64,000 nt of DNA from Branchipolynoe longqiensis (taxonomy: Eukaryota > Annelida > Polychaeta > Phyllodocida > Polynoidae), in assembly GCA_030323885.1 (NCBI GenBank), contig CM059198.1, forward strand, positions 59,298,917 to 59,362,916, in the 5' to 3' direction. A program made the position numbers and the translations under genes. Shown piece by piece: positions 23,170 to 33,795 of this stretch (positions are counted from its first letter, which is position 1; every line of letters begins with the position of its first letter). The notes beneath the pieces are model-generated. The model was not told the DNA's origin and made no database searches. It saw only the letters and a list, made by a program, of their open reading frames with translations.

Positions 23170-23713
23170 GGGATTGAGATTGTGATTCTGAACAGAGTTG
23201 TGATTGTGATTGTGTACATATCATAGAGTTTATCATTATTACTTGTTGACAATAAAAATATGAAAAATATGAAAATGAAACTAAATTGTATTTAGTACAA
23301 TATATACTTATGACTTAGTCCATTTAGTTGATAGTCATTTGTAATAAAGGTAATAATTATCTGAAATTAAATAATAAATAATTACCAAATGTCCCCCCTC
23401 TTTTCCGAAAACAACATCCCCGTCTTGATAAATAGCACATGTAATACAAGGACTAAAGAGTAAAGCTCTTATAGCAACAATAAACAACAAGAAATAACAA
23501 ACAAATTAAATTAATTTAAGATATCTTTATTATTAGGTAGGCTTCTTTTCATATCACATTCGCAATAATAATACATATTTCATCCACAGGCACACACATA
23601 TATTAATTGCACATTTCGATGTTAAGTACAATTCTCTTGTCACAATTTCATATCAAGTGGACAGGCCACATTAACAGTTCACACTTCGTAATAGTTCATA
23701 TCATAGCATCTTG
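23170..23713. other. AT-rich non-coding sequence
   Basis: No gene recognised. The stretch lies between the two remnants of a Harbinger-type element and may be its interior. Confidence 0.35.
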
Positions 23714-24030
23714 TCAAGGCACCGATTCAGCCTCAGACACATAATAGGCACTAAGATATTGCCTCTGGTATTTCGCACCCATTATCATTCTGTTCCCACA
23801 TGTGCCGTAGATGCCAGCGAGAGGATTGTTCAGTCTCCAGGCTCCAGGAACGATGTTGTGATTGGTGTCCTCCTGCTCCATCTCTGCATTGTGACGAGCT
23901 GCGTACCGCATCCGTGTCAAATTATGTAGGCAGATACATGCCAACACTATCAACACAACTGTCACTGGCCTATGTCTCATGGTTTTAAGGAGGCACTGGT
24001 AGTGGTGAGCTAGAATCCCGAAGGCATTTT
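23714..24030 (-). pseudogene. PIF/Harbinger transposase, C-terminal remnant
   Basis: Read on the minus strand from about 24030, the frame encodes VKNAFGILAHHYQ, the block that in Harbinger transposases carries the last catalytic Glu (here changed to Lys in VKNAFG instead of VENAFG). It continues with TVVLIVLACICLHNLTRMRY and then HNIVPGAWR, the standard C-terminus, before a stop near 23714. Everything upstream is lost where a SINE begins (24028). It therefore lacks the first two catalytic Asp residues and is inactive. It matches the transposase at 34480-34700 in layout (FGILA, LHN, VIPGSWR). Confidence 0.8.
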
Positions 24031-24252
24031 TGACAGCACCATGACCTGATATCCCACTCAGTCACATTATCGTGACACTGAGCTAACCAGTCCTTGCCCT
24101 ATCCTAATAATGCTGAGCGCCTGGCTAGGAAGCAACAAGTATAAATTTTTAAGTCATTGGTTTGACTCGACCAGGGTTTGAACCCATGATTCCACAGTCT
24201 ACCAACACAGGAGACGGATGCTCTAACTCATTCGGCCATCCCGTCTGGTATT
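24028..24252 (-). mobile_element. SINE, head type 1, tail truncated
   Basis: The minus strand shows the ACGGGATGGCCGAATGAG head, a B-box-like GGTTCAAACCC, and the common body up to GATATCAGGTCATGG. The tail side stops at the Harbinger transposase remnant, so this copy is truncated at its 3' side or the junction was rearranged. Confidence 0.75.
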
Positions 24253-24293
24253 GGAGAGGGGCACATAATACTGAAATAGCGAAATAGCGAATG

Positions 24294-25432
24294 GTAGACA
24301 GGAAGTGTGAACACTTATTTGTCTCTCATTTTTGCTTGAGTGCAAGTAAATAAGCAACACAAGGAATAATTAGTAGCATGTGGTGAATAAGGGGTCAAAT
24401 TTCCCTGGATCATCAGCCCATGCTTTTTCTAATCTGTTCTTGAATGAATTTATTGACTCGGCATCAATAACATTTTGTGGGAGACTGTTCCATATATTTA
24501 TGATCCTGTTTGAGAAACTGTGTTGCCTTAACTTTGAAATGGCTCTGGGTTTTACTAGTTTGAGAGTATGCCCCCCCACCCCTCCTCCCCCCCCCCCCCG
24601 ACTTTTATTCGAGGTGACAAATTTGTTCATATCTATTTTATCAAAACCTTTCATAATTTTAAATACTTCAATTATGTCACTTCTTTTCCTTCTGTAGGAA
24701 AGGGTAGGAAGTTTCAATTCCCTAAGCCTTTGTTCATAGGGTAAGTCCTTTATAACTGCAACTAATTTTGTTGCACGTCTCTGAACCTTTTCGATCTCCA
24801 GAATATCTTTCCGAAAAATTGGGCTCCAAATTTGTGGACAGTATTCCAAAATTGGCCTAACAAGAGACTTAAATAGAATGAGAAAATTGTTCTTGTTGAG
24901 GCGATGGAAAGTTCTTTTAATTATTCCTACTCTCTGGTTAGGATTTGAGATGATAGTCCTCATGCGTTTCTGAAAGGAGAGTTGGGAGTCGAAGGTTACG
25001 CCCAAGTCCTTTTCATAGCTATCTTGTTTCAGGACAGTGTTCTTCATATTATAGGCATAATGAGGATTATTTTTCCTGTAATGAAGGGCAATTGCCATTG
25101 CTCGGACCATTGTGCGAGTTTCAGAATATCCTCTTGCAAGAGATTTTCATATCTTACATCTTTTATTGCTCGAATGACCTTTGTGTCATCTGCAAATATT
25201 TTTAGGTTTGATGAGACACTGCCTGGCAGGTCATTTATAAATATTATAAATAATATTGGTCCCAGCACACTTCCCTGAGGTATTCCTGAGGTGACATTCT
25301 TAAAGGAAGATTTTTGTATTACCTATGACTACCCTTTGCTTTCTCTCAGACAGGAAGTCCTGTATCCATTTAAAAATTGATCTGGATATTCCCAGAGCTT
25401 TGATTTTGTTTAATAGTCTTTTGTGGGGCACA
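24294..25432 (-). pseudogene. CR1-like LINE, RT C-terminal two-thirds plus 3' end
   Basis: The minus strand encodes, from 25432 downwards, a frame with VPHKRLLNKIKALGIS and WIQDFLSERKQRV, then GIPQGSVLGPILF and the catalytic core FADDTKV (within 25268-25044). A longer frame follows (25110-24370; 246 codons) with DLGVTFDSQLSFQKRM, CPQIWSPIF, QRRATKLVAV and LPYEQRLRELKLPTLSYRRK. These are the ordered motifs of a CR1-type reverse transcriptase. Frameshifts near 25310 and 25050-25110 and loss of the endonuclease make it inactive. A poly-C stretch at about 24571-24600 gives an extra Gly run not found in the copy at 9400-9816. The 3' end matches that copy. Confidence 0.85.
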
Positions 25433-26404
25433 TGAGAGCAGATATGTTGTCACGAATCAGATCACAGGGGCTAGGAGCAGCAGATATACAGGAATGGTTG
25501 GCTGCTGATGATCTCGGGGAGGACCACCCAAATCAAATTCCGTGGGAGTTTGATGAATTGGACAAGAAACAAATCCAGAAGGAGCAAGAAAAGATGCCAG
25601 AATATGTATTGGCAACTGAAGAGGACTCCCTGTACGAATACAGTATAACCCCGTTAAACCAAACTTGAAGGAACCCTAGACATTTATTTGGATTAACCGA
25701 TCATTTGTTTAACAGAGCTTTGACTTTGACTTGGTTTTGGCAACAACTTTGGTGCATTATGAATGTAATATACAATGTGTGTGGAGTCTGTGATTATTGT
25801 TTTGTATGCATATGCAAGCTCGGTTAAATCAAATGATCGGTTAATCCAAACTTTTTTCGGCGACCCATCAAAATACTACCATTTATCATATAAAAAAGTC
25901 TCAGATGACCTTAAAACCACATGCAAGTTTGGTTTAACTGTACCGATAGTGGCCTGGGGCTGACAATTTTGTTTGGATTAACCGACACTTTGGCTTAACC
26001 AACTTTGGTTTAACCAACTTTTTTATATGATAAATGGTAGTATTTTGCTGGGCGGCCGAAAAAAGTTTGGATTAACCGATCGTTTGGTTTAACCGAGCTT
26101 GATTTAACGGGGTTGTACTGTATAAGGATGGGCTTATTTACAGAACGGTGCATCCGCCAGGAAAACTGCCGTATCCAAGCTTGGCGCTGCCACCTAGTGC
26201 GCGCTTCAAGGTCATTCAGTGTGCGCACACGGATGTGGGACCACAGGCCCTTATGACAACAATGGATATGTTGCAGGAAGCCTATAAATGGTCTGGACAA
26301 CGAAAAGATGTATTGACAGTGATCAAACAATGCACGCCGTGTGCCATGAACAGGGATAAACAAGAGTATCCACCACTGACACAAATGCTTCATCGGACTA
26401 TGCA
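25433..26404 (+). pseudogene. Gypsy-type pol fragment with integrase H2C2 zinc finger, split by a MITE
   Basis: Before the MITE (25433-25640) the frame encodes an acidic stretch with DIQEWLAADDLG and ATEEDSLYEY. After it (26121-26404) it resumes with KDGLIYRTVHPPGK, then the zinc-binding core of retroelement integrases: CAHTDVGPQALMTTMDML with His, and YKWSGQRKDV, then VIKQCTPCAMNRDK with the Cys pair. Across the MITE the reading frame resumes exactly if the inserted block and one TA are disregarded, so the interruption is a clean insertion. The rest of pol is missing on both sides. Confidence 0.8.
25641..26120. mobile_element. pogo/Tigger-like MITE, copy 1
   Basis: Ends are CAGTATAACCCCGTTAAACC and the reverse of its near-copy (AACGGGGTTGTACTG), flanked by TA on both sides (25639-25640 and 26121-26122). 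Inside are several inverted GATCGGTTAATCCAAAC-type segments, so the element folds almost completely onto itself. It encodes nothing. TA duplication and CAGT ends fit the Tc1/mariner-pogo group. Confidence 0.85.
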
Positions 26405-26546
26405 GCTTTAAGCTGGGGTTGAGGGCACTGATTTTCCGACGGTTAATTGTCCGATCTACATTGTCCTCTATTGTTCTGTTGTCTTTATCTTATTGCCATT
26501 GTACTATTCTTAGCTCTACTAGTGATCTTGCCGTTAGACATTAAAG

Positions 26547-26944
26547 CCCAAAAAAACAAAAAAAACAACAACAACCAACCAACAAACAAAACACAAACAC
26601 AAACCAAAAAACCCACCCAACACAAAAACACCCAACAACCAAACCAAACCAACCAACCCAACCCCCCAACCAAAACCACCACAAAAAAAAAAACCCCCCC
26701 CCCAAACAACCAACAAAAAACAACAAAAAAAAAAAAAAACAACAACCACAAAAAAACCACCCCCCCCCCCCCCCCAAACAAACCCCAAACAAAAACCACC
26801 AACCCCACCACAAACACCACACACACCCCAAACCACACAACCACAACAACACAACAACCCACCAAACCAAAACACACACCAAAAACCCAACAAAAACCAA
26901 AACACAAAACAAAAAAAAACAAAAACAAAACCACACCACAACAA
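26547..26944. repeat. 398-base tract made only of A and C
   Basis: From 26547 to 26944 the plus strand contains no G and no T. It mixes A-runs, C-runs and CAA, CCA, AACC motifs without a fixed period. Long open frames on both strands are by-products: a strand without T cannot form any stop codon in any plus frame, and the reverse lacks A so it cannot either. Confidence 0.95.
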
Positions 26945-27217
26945 GTAACCCTGATTATATGTATCCATAGTCTGGAGGCTTGGTGTCTCGATCCTTAATT
27001 GCCCTATTGTTCTCATTGTACTCTGCATTTTTCTCATGTTATTCCTGACTGTTAACCCTTTATGCTCTTCATTGTTGATCCTTAGCCTGAAGGTCATTTA
27101 CTGCCCAGTTGACCTGACCAATAACGGCATCCTATACCACTTCTGTTTGGTCGTGAATTAGGTATTATTTTCTCTGCACCAATATGTGCAACTGAGTACA
27201 ACAAAACAAGTTTTAAT
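26945..27217. other. intergenic sequence
   Basis: No gene seen between the A/C tract and the Harbinger-type MITE. Confidence 0.3.
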
Positions 27218-27220
27218 TAA

Positions 27221-27901
27221 TACCCCTGTCACACTACGACGTAACGAGCCAACGTGAGCCTAACGTGGGCATTTTTCGTCATGACGTTGGGTTACGTCAT
27301 GATGACGTCAGAATGACGTTAGAATGACGTCGAGCTACGTCACATTACGTCGTGTTACGTCGAGTTGCGTCAAGGTTTTGGACATGTTCAAAACTTTCGA
27401 CGTAGGTCGAACGTAAGGGTTTACGTTCGCCGTACGTTCTGTTCACGTTCAGTGAACGTCAATGACGTTAAATGGACGTTATTTCAACGCTGCTCACTAC
27501 GTTCCACTACGTTCCACTACGTTGACCCACATTAAACCAAGTGCAAAAGCCTACGAGGCTTAATGGGAACGTCAGGAGAACGTCACGAGAACGTCAGGAG
27601 AACGTCACGAGAACGTCAGGAGAACGTGCATTCAACGTACGTTCAACGTGTCACGACATAGCTAACGTCATGTAACGTTCTTCTGGCGATGGAATAACGT
27701 TCATAACGTTCCGTGAACGTAGTGACGTTGTCCTCTCTCGGGGATTGACGGTATCACTACGCTTTACCAACGTTACGCTCTCGTCCACTACGCTGCATCC
27801 ACGTTCAACTTCTGCCCAAATTTGCATACTACGCCGAGAAGTTCAACGTTCTTCACGTTCTCCCTACGTTGACGTCGTTACGTCGTAGTGTGACAGCCCC
27901 A
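27221..27901. mobile_element. Harbinger-type MITE rich in ACGT motifs
   Basis: The left end TACCCCTGTCACACTACGAC and the reversed right end TGGGGCTGTCACACTACGAC are inverted repeats that continue through GTAACGA. TAA flanks both sides (27218-27220 and 27902-27904). The interior is packed with AACGT, TACGT and GACGT motifs, in places as an array of GAACGTCAGGAGAACGTCAC. The ends resemble those at 12720 and 33197. No protein is encoded. Confidence 0.8.
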
Positions 27902-27990
27902 TAAGATTTAGGACACCTATCTCGGGTCGGTGCGCGTGGGTCTTTAAAGTAGTCTACGCCTGTCTCGGGTCGGTGCGTGTGGGTCATACA

Positions 27991-28441
27991 GGGCGTAATC
28001 GATTAATCAACTCGGGTCACCTGAAACACTTTTTGGCGCATGCGCACATCCTACAGACTCAGGTCGAATAATCGAATACTCTTCTCCACGCTCGGGGTGG
28101 AAAAAATGATTTTTAAAAAAAACACGCTAAAACTACAGCAAAATAGGATTTAAAGTATTTTATGATGGCCTAGTTTAGCTATATTTCCATTTCATTAATC
28201 TAAGTTATTCTTTAAAAAAAACATGTATGGCTGGTACTGGTAGCTGTTATCCTGCAGTACTGTACCAGCACAAATGTTAAGTCATCGCTCGTAGCCAACC
28301 CCAGCTACGAGGTGGGTTAATTGGGTCGAATCATTTTGCACATGGCACGTGTATTTGTCGACTCCACTTGCGGTGTTCGTTTTGAAATTCTGATGACTCG
28401 GGTCACCCGAGTCGCCCGGGTCGTGTTAATCGATTACGGCC
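27991..28441. mobile_element. TIR element (MITE), CCGTAATC family, copy 2
   Basis: Reverse-oriented copy of 8554-9011. Ends are GGGCGTAATCGATTAATCAA and the reverse of GGCCGTAATCGATTAACACG; ACA lies on both sides (27988-27990 and 28442-28444), an apparent 3-base target duplication. Contains the palindrome ACTCGGGTCACCCGAGT near the right end. Confidence 0.8.
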
Positions 28442-28444
28442 ACA

Positions 28445-29059
28445 ATTAGTGCTCGGCTGTAAAAGGAAAATATAGGCAAATCTGCAGCACTGTATGAGAC
28501 ACTTGCTTTTCTATATTGCTGCAGTTCTGCAGCCGGTAACCGTCGTAAAGTTACGAACAATCCAAGAGAGAGAGAGAGAGTCTGTATGAGACATGTGGGC
28601 GTGGATATGTTGATGGCATCAGGAAGCCTAGCTGGTGTAATGGTTAGCACACTAGGCAGGAATGCAAGAGGTGTGGGTGGGTTCGAATCTTGATCTAACT
28701 AGTACGCGGCGGTAAAAGGAAGATGTAGGCCACGATGCCAGTGTCGGTGCGCGGGGGCTCATAAAATATATAAATCTGCTATTATCATGCAGCAGAATAA
28801 GGCTTATTATGGTAAGAAGTAGGCCATGAACTGCCAGCCGCTGGCCGCCAGAATATCGGTCGAGCTCAGTGCGCGGCGGAAAAAGAACGCCGAGGTCGGT
28901 GCGCAAGGCACTGCTAAAAAAAATCATTAGCAAATTCAGTTATTTCGGTCCGCTTAATCTCCTAACAATTCCTCTATTTTGTTTTATGTTGTTGGCTTAG
29001 TTTCCATTTTTGTTGGGTTGTGCAGAAGTGAAATTATTCATGCATTATTTATTTAAGGA

Positions 29060-29060
<1 letters not shown>
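28445..29060. other. non-coding sequence with a tRNA-like SINE head
   Basis: No gene seen. Within it, 28618-28700 holds GCCTAGCTGGTGTAATGGTT, AGCACACTAGGCAGGAATGC and a GGGTTCGAATC B-box-like core, related to the SINE heads at 6545 and 6865. The motif CGGTGCGCG...AAAAG recurs several times at 28700-28915. Confidence 0.5.
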
Positions 29061-29104
<44 letters not shown>

Positions 29105-29566
29105 TATAACCCCGTTAAACCAAACTTGAAGGGACCCTAGTTATTTGTTTTGATTAACCGATCATTGGTTTAACTGACTTTGACTTGGCTTATGAATGTA
29201 CAATGTATGTGGACATTATGACTATTGTTTGTTTATGTATATACAGTTTAACCCCATTAAACCAACCTCGGTTAAATCAAACGATCGGTTAATCCAAACT
29301 TTTTTCAGCGACCTGGCAAAATACTACCATTTATCATATAAAAAAGGATGATATGACCTTAAAACCACATGAAAGTTTGGTTTAACTGTACTGGAAGTGG
29401 CATGGGGCTGAGACTTTTGTTTGGATTAATCGATACTTTGAATTAACCTACTTTGGTCTAACCAACTTTTTTGATATGATAAATGGTAGTATTTTGCCGT
29501 GCCGCCGAACAAAGTTTGGATTAACCAATCGTTTGGTTTAACCGAGCTTAGTTTAACGGGGTTGTA

Positions 29567-29605
<39 letters not shown>
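29061..29605. mobile_element. pogo-like MITE (copy 2) inserted in a TA microsatellite
   Basis: The element spans 29102-29579, with CAGTATAACCCCGTTAAACC at the left and the reverse AACGGGGTTGTACTG at the right. It lies inside a TA repeat that remains on both sides (about 29061-29101 and 29580-29605). An internal CAGTTTAACCCCATTAAACC at about 29245 shows the compound inverted-repeat structure of this family. Confidence 0.85.
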
Positions 29606-29607
<2 letters not shown>

Positions 29608-29792
29608 GGTTACTATAATAGAATTCTTAGGTTTGCTGTCAAAATTCAGCGTTTTTGAGAAAGAGCATTCTAGGTGTGAGCCCCCCTGTCTGGAATATTT
29701 GAGGGGGATAACTCCAAATTGTCGCAATCTTTTGACGCCCGTGAGAGAGAAAAAAAAAACACCTAAAAAAACCCCAATTCAAACTTTTTTGT

Positions 29793-30330
29793 GGTGATTG
29801 CCATATCCATATGTTGACGTCTGTTTATACCGTAACCAATGAAGAGATTGGTCGTAATGCTCGCATTGCGTTTGATGCGAGGGAAGGAAGAGACCCTCCC
29901 CCCACCTCCTGCCGCCGCCCGGCTTTCTCACCTTCCCTGTCATCCCTCTCTCAGCTTTCTCCCACCTCGCCCGCTTGCCCTGCCCCACCACTTTCTCACC
30001 TTCCCCGCCTGTCGCCTCCCCGCTCCTTCCCTTATAAGGCCGCCCGCCGGCCTCCCTCAGTCACTCGCCTTCCAGCCGTCCTCCCTGCTCATCTCCTTTT
30101 TCTCCACCCACCCACCCAACTCTCCCTACAAGCCAGTGGAGGGCTCTTCGGGGCCCCTCGCCACAAACTCAAAAGCTCCCGCGGAGCTCCTTAATCTTAA
30201 GTTTATTTACCGCATTCCCTGTACATACTCTGTTTTGTTTCCTGAGGTGTTTCAATAAAACGCCTCCTTTTCCCACCCCCGCCTTGCCTTCTTCCTTTTC
30301 GCGCATCAAAAGCCAGTACAGAAAGAAAAG
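29793..30330 (+). repeat. possible LTR: pyrimidine-rich block with TATA-like and AATAAA signals
   Basis: A strongly C/T-rich stretch contains CCTTATAAGGCCGCC near 30030 (TATA-like) and TTTCAATAAAACGCC near 30250 (polyadenylation-like), the order found in LTRs. The proline/serine-rich open frames across it (29811-30194 and 29839-30258) do not resemble any protein I know. No second copy and no target duplication were found, so it could be a solo LTR or an unrelated promoter. Confidence 0.3.
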
Positions 30331-30444
30331 ATAGGCCAGAGTTGGTAGACGGGGTGTTTTTATTTCGGGCATGCTGGGGCATGATACATTGATAGCGGAG
30401 TGAAACACACTGTTTGATATCTATATATATATATACATAATTTG

Positions 30445-30451
30445 ACTAAGT

Positions 30452-30485
<34 letters not shown>
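30445..30485. repeat. TA microsatellite
   Basis: Uninterrupted TA repeats; shorter ones lie at 30420-30438. Confidence 0.9.
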
Positions 30486-30486
<1 letters not shown>

Positions 30487-30696
30487 TACACTACGGGGTA
30501 TTTTTAGGGCGGTGCTGGTTTTCGAGTGGTGGAATAAAAATAGAAATAAGAATAGAGTGGTGGAATACAAATAGAATAAGGGTAGATTATCTGAGGAGTG
30601 GCGTTTGTGTGGTGGTGGTGGTGGAAAGGGAACAGAGGCGGAGTACGTAGGATCGTACTGCGGGGAGGCCGCGGCCGCAAGTGAATATCAGTATGG

Positions 30697-30789
30697 AGGT
30701 TTGACTCGACCAGGGTTCGAACCCACGACCCCACGATCTACCAGCACGGGAGACGGACGCTCTAACTCATTCGACCATCCCGTCTGGTC
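30697..30789 (-). mobile_element. SINE head only, type 1
   Basis: Minus-strand ACGGGATGGTCGAATGAG, GTCTCCCGTGCTGGTAGATC and GGTTCGAACCCTGG are present; the body is absent. Confidence 0.7.
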
Positions 30790-30899
30790 CTAAGTTAATA
30801 TCAGTATGGAGATTGCATACGAACACGACTTTACGGCGTGGTTTGATATATCAGTGGTGGCGGGTTCGATTCCACAGGGAGAGGAGCGAGAGAATTGGG

Positions 30900-31243
30900 C
30901 TTTGTTTGTTTGTTGTTTTACGTCCTAGCAACAACATCTAAGGTCATATCAGGACGGCTACTGACTTGTGACAGTGCGCACTCATGGCGACTGTATAGTG
31001 CTGTCCCACTGGGAAACCAGGCCACCGGCACCATGATCGGATATCCCACTCAGTCACATTATCCTGACACTGAGCACACCAGTCCTTGCCCTGTCCTAAT
31101 AATGCCGAGCACCTGGCTAGGAAGCGACAAGTATCAATTTTAAAAGTCATTGGTTTGACTCGACCGGGGTTCGAACCGACGACCCCACGATCTACCAGCA
31201 CGGGATACGGACGCTCTAACTCATTCGGCCATCCCGTGTGGTC
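30900..31243 (-). mobile_element. SINE, full length, head type 1
   Basis: The minus strand reads from a tRNA-like head (ACGGGATGGCCGAATGAG; B-box-like GGTTCGAACCCC), through the body (GTCGCTTCCTAGCCAGGTGC; ATGTGACTGAGTGGGATAT; TATAGTCGCCATGAGTGCGC; CCTGATATGACCTTAGATGT) to an AAACAACAAACAAACAAA tail. This is the clearest copy of the family with this head. Confidence 0.85.
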
Positions 31244-31387
31244 AGGAGTAGTGGGCGGTGCACTATGCATTGATGCGGCTGGAGGCGCAAGAGAAGGCGC
31301 TAGGGAGAAATTGAAACAGGGATGGCGTTTAAGGCGAGGAGAGAGGAGAGAGAGGTGGAACGGGAACGCAGGGGCAGTAGTGGATGT

Positions 31388-31406
31388 GGGGGGGGGGGGG
31401 GGGGGG
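31388..31406. repeat. poly-G run of 19
   Basis: Uninterrupted G-run; length may be unreliable. Confidence 0.85.
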
Positions 31407-31654
31407 ACTGTGGGGAATTGCAGTTATGGCTGGAGCAGATTAACCAGGCGGGACAGATCGTGAGGGCATGTGATGAGGATTTACTTTTGTTTGCGGTGTC
31501 ACATGCTAAAGTTAGTTTACATGCGGATTTACATTCAGCGTTTAAATAGAAAGGGAGGGCTGTCGTGGGAAGATATAAAGGTGTCTCGAATGTATTTTTG
31601 AGGGAACACGAAAACCAGGTGCGGCATAATAATGATTCCTCCCTGCCTGCGGGA

Positions 31655-31775
31655 GTTCGGTTCCCCGTCGAGTCAAATCAGTGACTTATATAACTGATAC
31701 TTGTCGCTTCCTAGATTGGCACTCAGCATTAATAGGATATGGCAAGGACTGGTTAGCTCAGTGTCAGGATAACGC
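31655..31775 (+). mobile_element. SINE fragment
   Basis: Plus-strand body start: CCCCGTCGAGTCAAATCA, ACTTGTCGCTTCCTAG and GGCAAGGACTGGTTAGCTCA, ending abruptly after GTCAGGATAA. Confidence 0.7.
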
Positions 31776-31859
31776 AAAAACACGTACATAAAGAACACTT
31801 ACATAAAGAAGCCCACTTCGTCCCGACATTCATGACAGGGGGATCCGAACCCATGGGTT

Positions 31860-32127
31860 CATGTGTTCGAACCCTGGTCGAGTCAAACAAATGACTTAAA
31901 ATGTGATAATTGTCACTTCCTAGCCAGGCACTCAGGGCAAGGGCTGGTTGGCTCAGTGTCAGGATAATGTGACTAAGTGGCATATTATGTCGTGGCGCTC
32001 GCAGCCTGGTCGCCCAGTGAGGGAGCACTATATTGTGGCCATGGGTGCGTACTGTCACAAGTCGGTACCTGTGCTGATATGACCTTAGATGTTGTTAGGA
32101 TGTAAAACAACAACAAACAAACATTCA
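31860..32127 (+). mobile_element. SINE, head truncated
   Basis: Plus-strand copy beginning at the B-box-like GTTCGAACCCTGGTCGAG, with full body and an AAACAACAACAAACAAAC tail. Confidence 0.8.
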
Positions 32128-32174
32128 TGAAAAACAAATGTATGCATGCAATGTATATATAGTTTCTTTCTATG

Positions 32175-32495
32175 TTGTTGTTTTGTGTCATAGCAACATC
32201 TAAGGTCATATCAGGACGGGTACCGACTTGTAGCAGTGCGCACTCATGGAAACTTAATAGTAATAGTGCTGACCTACTGGGAGACCAGGCTGTCGGCACT
32301 ATGACCCGATATCCCACTCAGTCACATTATTATGATAATGTGCAAACCAGTCCTTGTCCTATCAATGCGGAGGGCCAGGCTAGGGAGCGACAAGTATCAA
32401 TTTTATATGTTGTTGGTTTGACCCCGCTGCGATTCGAACTCCCGACCTTCCGCACGGGAACCATGAGCTCTACTGATTAAGCAAACGCATCCGGT
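32175..32495 (-). mobile_element. SINE, near full-length, head type 2
   Basis: Minus-strand head CCGGATGCGTTTGCTTAATC followed by AGTAGAGCTCATGGTTCCCG, then the common body and a CAAAACAACAACA tail. It faces the preceding plus-strand copy tail to tail. Confidence 0.8.
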
Positions 32496-32508
32496 AAATA
32501 TATATATA

Positions 32509-33023
32509 CAGTATAACCCCATTAAAGCAAGCTCGGTTAAACAAAATGATTGGTTAATCGTAACTTTTGTTGGTGGCCCGGCAAAATACTACCATTTATC
32601 ATATGAAAAAGTTGGTTAAACCAAAGTCGGTTAATCCAAATTATTGGTTAATCCAAACAAAATTGTTGGACCCCAGGCGACTTCTGGTACGGTTCAACCA
32701 AACTTTCATGTGGTTATAATGGCATCTGAGACCCCACCAACTTTTTTATATGATAAATGGTAGTATTTTGCCAGGCTGCCGAAAAAAGTTTGGATTAACC
32801 GATCCTTTGGTTTTACTGAGCTTGGTTTAAGGGGGCTATATTGTATATACATAAAAAAACAATAATCAAAGTGTCCACATACATTGTATATTACATTCAT
32901 AATGCACCCGCATTTTTGCCAAAACCAAGTCAAAGTCGACGCTAAAGCTCGGTTAAACCAATGATCGGTTAATCCAAACAAATTTCTCGGGTCCCTTCAA
33001 GTTGGTTTATCGGAATTATACTG
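32509..33023. mobile_element. pogo-like MITE, copy 3
   Basis: CAGTATAACCCCATTAAAGC at the left and the reverse of CAGTATAATTCCGATAAACC at the right, next to TA on both sides. It carries the same internal inverted GATCGGTTAATCCAAAC segments as the copies at 25641 and 29102, in rearranged order, and is the most diverged of the three. Confidence 0.8.
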
Positions 33024-33795
33024 TAAATAGTACTATTATGTCTCTGTAAATAGAAATAAGACGTCACATAATCACTTAAAATAATGGCAAGCGAAAATCC
33101 TGTAAGTCATACATAAATTATCTTGTGGTAATATTGTCTAATATCACCTAATTTTTTTAAGTAATGAGATAAGACAACACTGGCCGTCTTTGTTAATGGT
33201 GCTGTTACATTACGACGCTTCGCGCCAACGTACGTCGATGTATGTGATTTTTTGCCGCTATGTCGGGATACATCAGGATGCGTTACTCATGCGTTACATG
33301 CGCATTGGTATACGTCAATGTACGTCGACGTTCGGCGACATACGGTGCCATGCATCAGGGGGGCAGCAAAGTTTTGTGCATGCACAAAACTTTCGACATA
33401 TGACAATGCAAGGGTGCCTACGTTATGGCGATGTTAGGGGGACGTCGAGATATGTTAGACACACATTGGCGGAACATTGTTCTGACTTTGTCCTATGTTG
33501 ACTTTTTTTCCTGTGATGGAGAGCGTTTCATCAGCGCGTTGGCAATGTAACACCAACGTATGATGACGTTGTTCTAACGTATGCATAACATATGGCCGAC
33601 GCTCGGTTGGCGTTTCTCCATCATGTCTGGATGTTTTTGATGTATAGGGCATGCGTCTGCTGCTCGCTTAACGTTGGCGGGCGTCCTTCGAACGACATGT
33701 CAATGTTTACGAACGTATTGTCAGCATTTTGGGTTTGAGTATATAAAGGGATCGGATTTCATGTTTGACCAGAACAGCTCAGCTCTTCTGAGGTG

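Noticed and set aside
26485..27097. Long open frames rich in Phe/Gly/Val/Cys (minus) or Thr/Asn/Pro/Lys (plus)
   Set aside because: A tract with only A and C on one strand cannot contain stop codons, so these frames carry no evidence of coding.
33197..33560. A separate short MITE ending at the AATGTAACACC near 33545
   Set aside because: The right boundary has no TAA target duplication and poor pairing with the left end; treated as part of the larger element.
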